Part shown: positions 1 to 5,120 of the stretch, one piece after another
How positions within the stretch are numbered: the first letter of the stretch is position 1
Layout: each line of letters begins with the position of its first letter
Assembly: GCA_003228965.1 (NCBI GenBank)
Contig: QIGP01000031.1
Location: 1 to 7,007 of the forward strand
Reading direction: 5' to 3'
Origin: Gammaproteobacteria bacterium
Lineage (GTDB): Bacteria > Pseudomonadota > Gammaproteobacteria > Steroidobacterales > SZUA-146
DNA: 7,007 bases
Position numbers and translations under genes: made by a program
The notes under the pieces: model-generated
Database searches by the model: none
Seen by the model: the letters and a program-made list of their open reading frames with translations, nothing else
What the model was told of the DNA's origin: nothing

Positions 1-192
1 AAGCCCGATGGCGTGATTATTTCCGATGCGTTTAAGTTAACGGCTGTATCGAATGAGCTGGAACAGCAACAACCAGAGTTGGATATTCACGAGACCACCT
101 GTACCGCCAAGGATGGCGGTTCTGTGTTGGATGTTGGCCTGGTTTTGTATGGGCTTGATATCGCTAAGCGGAAAGGGCGTGACCATGTGTAA
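1..192 (+). CDS. C-terminal fragment of an unrecognised protein
   Basis: This frame is open from the left edge and stops at TAA 190-192, giving the last 63 residues of a protein whose start lies outside the window. The visible chain begins KPDGVIISDAFKLTAV and ends LDIAKRKGRDHV. It is soluble in character, with a good mix of charged and hydrophobic residues, which is why I prefer it to the overlapping minus-strand frame at 37-288. I see no transmembrane segment, repeat or catalytic motif and do not recognise the family, so no function is proposed. A small frame begins at ATG 185, overlapping the last codons, so this gene may be co-translated with that frame. The call as coding is moderately sure; it rests only on amino-acid character and the open frame. 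Confidence 0.5.
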   Translation, partial: KPDGVIISDAFKLTAVSNELEQQQPELDIHETTCTAKDGGSVLDVGLVLYGLDIAKRKGRDHV

Positions 193-307
193 AAGCTGGC
201 AAAGCTGCATGGAAAAGCCGACCTTACATCTTACGAGTTCGGTGCTTATTGTTGTCGAGGCGTTGCTGTTGATAGCTGAAACAATCAAGCAGTGCGAAGC
301 TGCTTAG
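185..307 (+). CDS. Possible 40-residue small hydrophobic protein
   Basis: A 40-codon frame starts at ATG 185 and ends at TAG 305-307. Its start overlaps the stop of the upstream gene in the arrangement ATGTGTAA (8 bases), typical of translational coupling. A purine-rich GGAAAGGG at 170-177 lies 7 bases before the ATG and would serve as a ribosome binding site. The predicted peptide begins MCKSWQSCMEKP and contains a hydrophobic stretch around residues 18-32 (SSVLIVVEALLLIAETI) that could be one membrane-spanning or membrane-associated helix. It has three cysteines, at positions 2, 8 and 37. I do not recognise a family. The same frame is open upstream to 53, but that part lies inside the neighbouring gene. 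A chance frame remains quite possible at this length. Confidence 0.3.
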   Translation: MCKSWQSCMEKPTLHLTSSVLIVVEALLLIAETIKQCEAA

Positions 308-483
308 CCAGGCCACTCAAATTACAAGGGCGGTGAAGATGGATCTTTTACTCAATATACAACCGGAAAGCAGCCTTGAATTGTTTTATGTTCGAATTCG
401 AAGATCAACTTCGAGACTCTCAGTAACGTTGACAGTTACATAGAATTATCTGCAGAATCAAGAGAGTTCCCACCAACTCAACT
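308..483. other. Stretch without a convincing gene
   Basis: No frame here looks like a conserved protein. One short frame, ATG 339 to TAG 441-443 (34 codons, beginning MDLLLNIQPESSLELF), has AAGG about 9 bases upstream. It ends in a low-complexity Ser/Thr/Leu tail and is too short to call. The stretch lies between the end of the left-hand plus-strand genes and the 3' end of the minus-strand secreted-protein gene. It should therefore hold any terminators for both, yet I see no hairpin followed by a T run. Confidence 0.4.
391..414. repeat. Nested palindromes (TTCGAATTCGAA plus hairpin)
   Basis: A perfect 12-base palindrome TTCGAATTCGAA occupies 391-402. It overlaps a second inverted repeat, TCGAAG (398-403) with CTTCGA (409-414), separated by the 5-base loop ATCAA. 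TTCGAA thus occurs twice in tandem and its TTCGA half occurs again at 410-414. No T run follows on either strand, so an ordinary intrinsic terminator is not supported. A protein-binding site or a chance cluster are both possible. Confidence 0.35.
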
Positions 484-1038
484 TTACCCACGTCTCCTAA
501 ATGATGACACGGCTGCCAAGGCGCTCACCATCAAGAGGACAGCGTTTGGTAATGGCACTGGAGCTGGACCGGATAAAACAATTTCAGCCTGGTTGAATGC
601 GATTACTCCTTCTATTGAATAGAGCATTGATCCGCTGTTTTCTTCTAAAGCGACAAACATCCTCCAGTCGGAAGTTCTACTTTGTACAGTGCATGATCCG
701 GCGCCTGTCACGCTGCAATTTGAACCAAATATCAACCGGCCAATTCACCTTCACCTGAACTATCGAAAAATGGCGAATCGTCCGTTTGCTGTTGTTTTGT
801 TATAATCAATGCCATTAAAACTAAAGTCCAAGTCAAACAGAAAATGGCCATCCGTCACAGTCAACATACCGGGCAGCGGGGGCGGTATGTTGTTGTCAAA
901 GACAAAGTACCCGCTGGCAAGCGTGACGGTGTCAGAAATAACTTCAAAGTCGTAACGGACTAGCCCGGCAGAAGCAACGCTCATTTGTGCCAGACAAATA
1001 AACAGTACAACTAGTCGCTTTGGTGAAAGTAAACTCAT
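484..1038 (-). pseudogene. Secreted VPLPA/PEP-CTERM-type protein gene with broken reading frame
   Basis: Two minus-strand pieces read as one exosortase-type substrate of about 184 residues. The 5' piece starts at ATG 1038 with a signal peptide (positively charged SPKR, hydrophobic LVVLFICLAQM, likely cleavage after SVASA). It continues into a beta-rich, glycine- and aspartate-rich chain. The 3' piece, read to TAA 484-486, ends in VPLP, a hydrophobic helix and RRRG, the classic tripartite sorting tail processed by exosortase (family knowledge). In between, the frame meets TAG 760-762, TGA 751-753 and TGA 745-747. Reading the -1 frame over about 735-770 gives FDSSGEGELAG, which joins the flanks smoothly. 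This suggests two opposite single-base shifts, one near the A run 766-770 and one near 735. Either the gene is decayed or the assembly carries errors. A TTG at 1044 adds two codons, but ATG 1038 suits a signal peptide better. I see no clear Shine-Dalgarno sequence. No exosortase gene lies in the window. Confidence 0.6.
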
Positions 1039-1252
1039 AGTCAATTACGTCCGCACTAAGGCGCTGAAACAAGCATTGAAAATCGCATCTTAGAATCCCC
1101 GATTGGACTGCTACCAGTAACGATAAAGATAGTCGTTTTGCCAACTTGAGCAACTGTCGACCTCCACTCAATAACATTCACAATTTACTCAAGTTCCGCC
1201 CCTGAAACGTCTGGAGGAAATTATTCCTAAGAGGTTGTGGATCCAAAAAACT

Positions 1253-1258
1253 TATAAT
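1253..1258 (+). promoter_or_regulatory. Candidate -10 hexamer TATAAT for the permease gene
   Basis: A perfect TATAAT lies 61 bases before the permease start codon and would give a leader of about 55 bases that includes the 1295-1315 dyad. The only -35-like hexamer nearby, TTGTGG at 1235-1240, has a spacer of just 12 bases, which is too short for a sigma-70 promoter. No TG extension precedes the hexamer. Support is therefore half of a promoter only. Confidence 0.25.
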
Positions 1259-1294
1259 ACCGCATGCCTTTGTGTCCTTGTGCAGGTAATTCGC

Positions 1295-1315
1295 CGAGTG
1301 TAACCGTTATACTCG
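1295..1315. promoter_or_regulatory. 21-base near-perfect dyad, candidate operator or leader hairpin
   Basis: CGAGTGTAAC (1295-1304) and GTTATACTCG (1306-1315) are inverted around C1305, with 9 of 10 pairs matching. The single mismatch (G1300/T1310) becomes a G-U pair in RNA. The right arm ends four bases before the permease ATG at 1320. As DNA, the size and symmetry suit a dimeric repressor operator. As RNA, it could fold as an 8-pair stem with a 5-base loop right at the ribosome's landing site. No regulator gene is adjacent in this window, so the binding protein cannot be named. Confidence 0.45.
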
Positions 1316-1319
1316 TGCC

Positions 1320-2063
1320 ATGCTGGAGCTCTCACATTTAACCATTGGCATCCTGATTGTTGCGGCATTTCTTACTGGCCTGCTTCATGGCGCCGTGGGT
1401 CTTGCCGGTGGCGTTCTCATGGCCGCCATACTTGCCCACTTTGTTGGCCTGAAAGTAGCAGTGCCGATAATGACGTGCGCCTTATTGTTTAGCCACGGTA
1501 GTCGCATGGTCTTCTTTAGACGTGACACTCAGTGGCGCACCGCTGCCGTAGTATTAATCTTTGGACTTCCCACCGTTGTTTTCGGCGCTTGGATATTCAC
1601 ACGCATCAGCGAGACTGTGATCGCTCTTGTATTCGCGATATTCCTATTCAGTTCACTCCCGGTGAAACGCTGGGCAAAAGCCCATCGACTCAAAACCACA
1701 ACGCCCGTGCTTGCGGCGGCAAGTTCTGTGTGGGGAATACTTGCGGGAAATGTAATTGGCCCCGGGTTTTTTCTCACCCCATTTCTTCAAGGCACCGGCA
1801 TGAATCGCCTGGCCTTTGTGGGCACCATGGCAACCATTACTCTTGCCATGAACGCGGCCAAGCTACTGGTTTTTAGTGCCGGCCAGATTATTGAGCCGGA
1901 AGGCTACGCGTTGGGCGTGGTAATTGGCGCGGCGACAATTCCTGGGAACTGGCTGGGCAAGCGCATTTTGCACCATATGACCGATGGCCATCACGGCTGG
2001 GTAATTGACCTGTTTACGGTCCTGCTAATTATCAACTTTCTGTACATAGCACTCAGCAGCTGA
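1320..2063 (+). CDS. TauE/SafE-family membrane permease (probable anion/sulfite exporter)
   Basis: A 247-residue integral membrane protein of the TauE/SafE family (COG0730 type), whose members are linked to export of sulfite, sulfoacetate or related organosulfur anions. The substrate cannot be read from the sequence. Hydrophobic segments lie at roughly residues 9-39, 42-60, 74-95, 97-114, 128-158, 165-188, 196-213 and 228-245, giving about 7-8 helices. The family's internal duplication shows as two glycine-rich segments: GLLHGAVGLAGG at 20-31 and GILAGNVIGPGFF at 139-151. The length is normal for the family and the frame is intact, ending in TGA 2061-2063. The ATG start sits directly after the 1295-1315 dyad and has no Shine-Dalgarno sequence, so initiation may be leaderless or weak. 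No sulfur-metabolism gene is adjacent, so the context does not refine the substrate. The family call is firm; the substrate is open. Confidence 0.9.
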   Translation: MLELSHLTIGILIVAAFLTGLLHGAVGLAGGVLMAAILAHFVGLKVAVPIMTCALLFSHGSRMVFFRRDTQWRTAAVVLIFGLPTVVFGAWIFTRISETVIALVFAIFLFSSLPVKRWAKAHRLKTTTPVLAAASSVWGILAGNVIGPGFFLTPFLQGTGMNRLAFVGTMATITLAMNAAKLLVFSAGQIIEPEGYALGVVIGAATIPGNWLGKRILHHMTDGHHGWVIDLFTVLLIINFLYIALSS

Positions 2064-2078
2064 CGGGTTCTCATTCGT

Positions 2079-2204
2079 CTACGGCAGGGAGAGACTGACG
2101 CCTTCCCGGGCCACATTGTAGCCTGCAGCCTTAACCAGTCGCGATTCTTTACTGTCTGCTCCAAACAATGGGTCGACGATCTACTGTTCACCAACATTGG
2201 TCAT
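2079..2204 (-). pseudogene. Short amber-interrupted frame, possible gene remnant
   Basis: On the minus strand, ATG 2204-2202 opens a frame that reads MTNVGEQ, meets TAG at 2181-2183, then continues in frame for 33 residues (starting IVDPLFGADSKESR, ending GVSLSLP) to TAG 2079-2081. GGTG lies about 6 bases before the ATG. The residue composition of the second part looks protein-like rather than random. It begins just beyond the stop of the ABC-F gene, in a different frame. I do not recognise it. It could be a 41-residue small protein with a nonsense mutation, the tail of an eroded gene, or chance. Confidence 0.2.
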
Positions 2205-2214
2205 CGAGTTCACC

Positions 2215-2229
2215 AAACCGTACCGGTTT
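2215..2229. terminator. Weak hairpin between convergent genes
   Basis: AAACCG (2215-2220) and CGGTTT (2224-2229) form a perfect 6-pair stem with a 3-base loop, two bases past the stop codon of the minus-strand ABC-F gene and in the gap where the plus-strand permease gene converges on it. Neither strand has a T run after the stem, so rho-independent termination is only weakly supported. The placement is what suggests it. Confidence 0.25.
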
Positions 2230-2230
2230 A

Positions 2231-3841
2231 CTAAGCTACTTGTGAGTTGGCCGAGTCTAGCTGGGTACGCAAATATTCATCGTACGTTCCAGCGTAGTCG
2301 TTAATGCCGTTCGGTGTCAGCTCGATAATGCGTGTAGCCAACGACGAAACGAAATCACGGTCATGGCTAATGAAAATGAGCGTGCCTTCGTAGTGCTCAA
2401 GAGCCAGGTTTAACGCTTCGATGGACTCCATATCCAGGTGATTTGTAGGCTCGTCCATAATCATAACGTTTGGTTTTTTCAATACGAGCTTGCCAAAGAG
2501 CAACCGCGCTTCCTCACCACCTGAAACGACTTTAACCGATTTTTCGGAGTCGTCTCGATTGAACAACATGCGACCTAGCGTACCTCGCAAGAATTGATCG
2601 TCGGCTCCTTTAGGACGCCACTGACTCATCCAGTCGAACAAACTCATATCTGTTTGAAATGAATTCGTGTGATCCTGAGCAAAATAGCCAACGCTTGCGT
2701 TTTCCGACCATTTCACTTCACCACTATCGAGCGGCTCTTCGCCCAAGAGACAGCGCGCAAGCGTTGTCTTGCCGATACCGCTTGGGCCAATAATCGCCAC
2801 ACGTGCACCTGCATCAATATTCAAATTGAGGTTTTTGAACAAAGGACCCTCGTCGAACCCTTTGGTGATGCTTTCAGATTCCACCGCGAACCGACGCAAA
2901 GGCCTGTCTTGCTCGAAGCGAATGTAAGGACTCACCCGACTTGACGGCTTGATGTCGTCGAGCTTGATTTTATCGAGCTGTTTGGCTCGACTTGTCGCTT
3001 GCTTCGCTTTGGACGCGTTGGCCGAAAAGCGGCTAACAAATGCCTGAAGATCAGCCATTTTGGCTTTCTTTTTGGCGTTGTCGGCTTGACGCTGTTCCAG
3101 TACCTGCGTCGCGGCCGTCATGTATTCGTCGTAGTTTCCAGGAAACATCTGAAGCTTGCCATAGTCAAGATCGGCCATATGCGTGCATACGCAGTTCAGA
3201 AAATGGCGGTCATGCGAAATGATCACCATAGTCGACCGGCTCATGGTCAAAAACTCTTCCAGCCAGCGAATGGTGTTGATGTCGAGGTTGTTAGTGGGCT
3301 CGTCGAGCAACAATACGTCCGGGTCGGAGAACAAAGCTTGTGCCAACAACACTCGCAACTTCCAGCCAGGAGCAACTTCGCTCATCAGACCTTCGTGCTG
3401 TTCCGTTGGAATGCCGATGCCCTCAAGGAGTTCGCCAGCGCGAGATTCGGCCGAGTAGCCGTCAAGTTCGGCAAACTCGGTTTCAAGGTCCGCCACTCTC
3501 ATGCCCTCTTCGTCGCTCATATCCAATTTGGAATACAGCGCCTCACGCTCCTGCATGACCTTCCACATAGGGTCGTGACCCATCATCACTGTATCAAGAA
3601 CCCTGAATTCTTCGTACGCGAACTGATCCTGGCGCAAGGTCCCAACCCGGATATCAGGTCCTATTGAAACGTTTCCAGCAGTCGGTTCGAGCTCGCGCGA
3701 CAGCAGCTTCATAAAGGTGGATTTGCCGCTGCCGTTTGCGCCGATCAATCCGTAGCGATTGCCGTTGCTGAAAATGGCCGAAACGTTCTCGAACAGTGGC
3801 TTTGCGCCAAATTGAATGGCTAGATTGGAAGTTGTAATCAC
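2231..3841 (-). CDS. ybiT: ABC-F family ATPase, YbiT type
   Basis: A soluble 536-residue protein with two ATP-binding cassettes and no membrane domain. ABC-F proteins of this kind bind the ribosome and are thought to act in translation; the exact role of YbiT is less settled. Cassette 1 has Walker [10 protein letters not shown] at 34-42, the atypical signature SEVAPGWK at 154-161, Walker B/D-loop [11 protein letters not shown] at 177-187 and switch histidine H210. A charged linker of about residues 240-315 ([24 protein letters not shown]) carries the interdomain arm. Cassette 2 has Walker [10 protein letters not shown] at 352-360, signature SGGEE at 440-444, MDEPTNHLD at 462-470 and H493. Length and many blocks ([30 protein letters not shown]) match E. 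coli YbiT from memory. The start is GTG 3841; GAGG lies 7 bases upstream and the protein start aligns with YbiT. The gene is monocistronic by spacing. The orthology call is strong. Confidence 0.95.
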   Translation of the reverse strand: MITTSNLAIQFGAKPLFENVSAIFSNGNRYGLIGANGSGKSTFMKLLSRELEPTAGNVSIGPDIRVGTLRQDQFAYEEFRVLDTVMMGHDPMWKVMQEREALYSKLDMSDEEGMRVADLETEFAELDGYSAESRAGELLEGIGIPTEQHEGLMSEVAPGWKLRVLLAQALFSDPDVLLLDEPTNNLDINTIRWLEEFLTMSRSTMVIISHDRHFLNCVCTHMADLDYGKLQMFPGNYDEYMTAATQVLEQRQADNAKKKAKMADLQAFVSRFSANASKAKQATSRAKQLDKIKLDDIKPSSRVSPYIRFEQDRPLRRFAVESESITKGFDEGPLFKNLNLNIDAGARVAIIGPSGIGKTTLARCLLGEEPLDSGEVKWSENASVGYFAQDHTNSFQTDMSLFDWMSQWRPKGADDQFLRGTLGRMLFNRDDSEKSVKVVSGGEEARLLFGKLVLKKPNVMIMDEPTNHLDMESIEALNLALEHYEGTLIFISHDRDFVSSLATRIIELTPNGINDYAGTYDEYLRTQLDSANSQVA

Positions 3842-4038
3842 GATGGTGCCTCGGGGCCCTTTTGGGCTTGATTCTGATTAAATAAATCGGCCTCAAACTG
3901 CCGACGCGGCGCATCATATCAGAAACAAGTCAAAACAAGGGAGCAAAATCGCACCGTGTAAGCCTCAGATAGCACTTCTGCAACACTTTATTGCCTTGTT
4001 GTGGACCGTTGAGGAAGCAGCGGTTCCGTGACTCCTTG
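3842..4038. promoter_or_regulatory. Intergenic region upstream of the ABC-F gene
   Basis: On the minus strand a -10-like TATGAT lies at 3913-3918, about 72 bases before the GTG start. The nearest -35-like element, TTGTTT at 3933-3938, has a 14-base spacer, shorter than optimal. Within the leader, GCCC-AAAA-GGGC can form a short 4-pair hairpin just before the GAGG ribosome binding site. I see no strong terminator for the hydrolase gene that ends at 4039. The only nearby structure is an imperfect stem with a bulge around 4002-4026, without a T run. Confidence 0.25.
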
Positions 4039-4929
4039 CTATTTAGCCTGAGTTAAGCGTGCCTCAGCCCATTGGATGGCTTCATCTATAACCTCTTCAC
4101 GCTCGGGCTCATTGAAAATCTCATGGAACAGGCCAGGAAACAGTCGTAGCTCCTTGTCATTTGAGCCAATTTTATCCATGAGCAAATGCGAGGCTTTAGG
4201 GGACACAATGGTGTCAGCCTCGCCGTGCATGATCAGAACCGGCAGAGATATATCACCGAGTCCACTAACCGATTGATCCATCGCCGCGAACATAGCCACC
4301 AGCAAACAGGCCGGGATCTTGCCGGTATAGACCAAAGGGTCGTTTAGGTACTTTTCGACCACGGCTGGGTCGCGACTTACGCCACGCGCATCAAGCTTGA
4401 GTAGGCCAGCAGCCGGAAACAGTCTAGCCACAAGTTTAACCATGGCAACCTGTAACTTGGGCGGCGCTGGCTCAGACAGCATGGCTGACCCGGAAAACAG
4501 GGCCCCTGCGAACCTTGAACCATGCCGCTGTGCATACAAAGAGGCGATCAATCCACCCATGCTGTGTCCTAACAAAAAGAATGGCACGTTGCCGGACACG
4601 CGACGGGCCTCGCCTTCAGAAACGTTGTCTTGCGCTCGAAATTCTCGCTCAGCGGCTTCATGGCCCACTTCAACTGCCCTCAGAAACTGGTCAAAATGGG
4701 TGACGCAGCATCGGGCGCCCGTTGATTTCCCGTGCCCTGGAAGGTCGATGGTGGCAACCGCAAATCCTCTGCGATTAAGCTGCGCGGCAAACTCTTCGTA
4801 GCGCCCGCCGTGCTCGGCAAAACCGTGTACTACCAACATAACGCCGCGAAGCGATTTTTCTGGGTGCCACGACTGGTATCGAAGTGTGTCGCTCCCGGAA
4901 AGTTCAAGAGTTTGAACGGTGTGGTTCAA
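4039..4929 (-). CDS. Alpha/beta hydrolase, monoacylglycerol lipase / lysophospholipase-like
   Basis: A 296-residue serine hydrolase of the monoacylglycerol lipase/lysophospholipase group (COG2267, Hydrolase_4 fold), predicted to cleave an ester bond of a monoacylglycerol or lysolipid. Seen directly: oxyanion-hole HGFAEHGGRY at 35-44, family block DLPGHGKS at 62-69, nucleophile elbow GHSMGG at 121-126 (Ser123), acid HGEAD at 235-239 (Asp239) and the catalytic histidine in LFHEIFNEPER at 267-277 (His269). The triad is complete. No signal peptide is visible, so it is probably cytoplasmic. The start is TTG 4929: AGGA sits 6 bases upstream, the fold begins at once, and the next methionine (residue 31) would remove the first strand. 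A hydrophilic segment at about 97-114 before the nucleophile strand looks longer than I would expect for the family. The gene lies 191 bases downstream of the oxidoreductase gene on the same strand, with no functional link evident. The substrate is not determined. Confidence 0.9.
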   Translation of the reverse strand: MNHTVQTLELSGSDTLRYQSWHPEKSLRGVMLVVHGFAEHGGRYEEFAAQLNRRGFAVATIDLPGHGKSTGARCCVTHFDQFLRAVEVGHEAAEREFRAQDNVSEGEARRVSGNVPFFLLGHSMGGLIASLYAQRHGSRFAGALFSGSAMLSEPAPPKLQVAMVKLVARLFPAAGLLKLDARGVSRDPAVVEKYLNDPLVYTGKIPACLLVAMFAAMDQSVSGLGDISLPVLIMHGEADTIVSPKASHLLMDKIGSNDKELRLFPGLFHEIFNEPEREEVIDEAIQWAEARLTQAK

Positions 4930-5120
4930 GGAAAATCCTGTTAGTGACGAAGAATCTCACGATAGCACAAGATACCAAGCACCATTTTATGGCGCCGGCA
5001 ATTTGAAGTAATGGCTCAGCGAACAGCCTCGTTCGGCTTATAGGCAATCGCTCGTTGTAGCAGTCTCGCGGATGTCATGTAATCACACAAGCCGATTTTA
5101 CTTATTGCAAGAAATAGGAA
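4930..5120. other. Intergenic region upstream of the hydrolase gene
   Basis: This 191-base gap separates two minus-strand genes. The part nearest the hydrolase holds its ribosome binding site, AGGA, 6 bases before the TTG. I found no sigma-70 pair with acceptable spacing. The only terminator-like structure is a 4-pair AGCC/GGCT stem around 5025-5038, without a T run. The gap size argues for separate transcription of the hydrolase gene, but no promoter can be pinned. Confidence 0.3.

Larger units (their letters stand above)
1039..1319. other. Divergent intergenic region
   Basis: This gap separates the minus-strand secreted-protein gene from the plus-strand permease gene and should hold the promoters of both. 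No frame in it looks like a protein. It contains an inverted repeat AACTTGAG (1143-1150) / CTCAAGTT (1188-1195), a TATAAT hexamer at 1253-1258 and a strong dyad at 1295-1315. I found no good minus-strand promoter for the secreted-protein gene. Confidence 0.5.

Noticed and set aside
53..184. Upstream extension of the small hydrophobic frame to ATG 53
   Set aside because: This part overlaps the left-edge gene in another frame; the well-placed ribosome binding site belongs to ATG 185.
37..288. Minus-strand frame of 83 codons
   Set aside because: It is opposite the more protein-like plus-strand frame that ends at 192, shows no motif and has no clear ribosome binding site.
944..1177. Minus-strand frame of 77 codons
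   Set aside because: It overlaps the signal-peptide end of the VPLPA/PEP-CTERM-type gene in another frame and has no protein-like features.
1143..1195. Inverted repeat AACTTGAG / CTCAAGTT
   Set aside because: Eight-base arms with a 37-base gap are expected by chance in a window of this size; there is no T run or supporting promoter.
1532..1876. Plus-strand frame of 114 codons
   Set aside because: It lies inside the permease gene in another frame; its Cys/His/Arg-rich translation is a shadow.
2999..3667. Long plus-strand frame of 222 codons
   Set aside because: It lies antisense inside the strongly conserved ABC-F gene; its translation has no recognisable domain and reflects codon bias on the other strand.
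3654..3917. Minus-strand frame starting upstream of the ABC-F gene, considered as a regulatory leader peptide
   Set aside because: It has no early stop and runs about 190 bases into the ABC-F gene, and its start codons overlap the candidate -10 element, so they would not be transcribed from that promoter.
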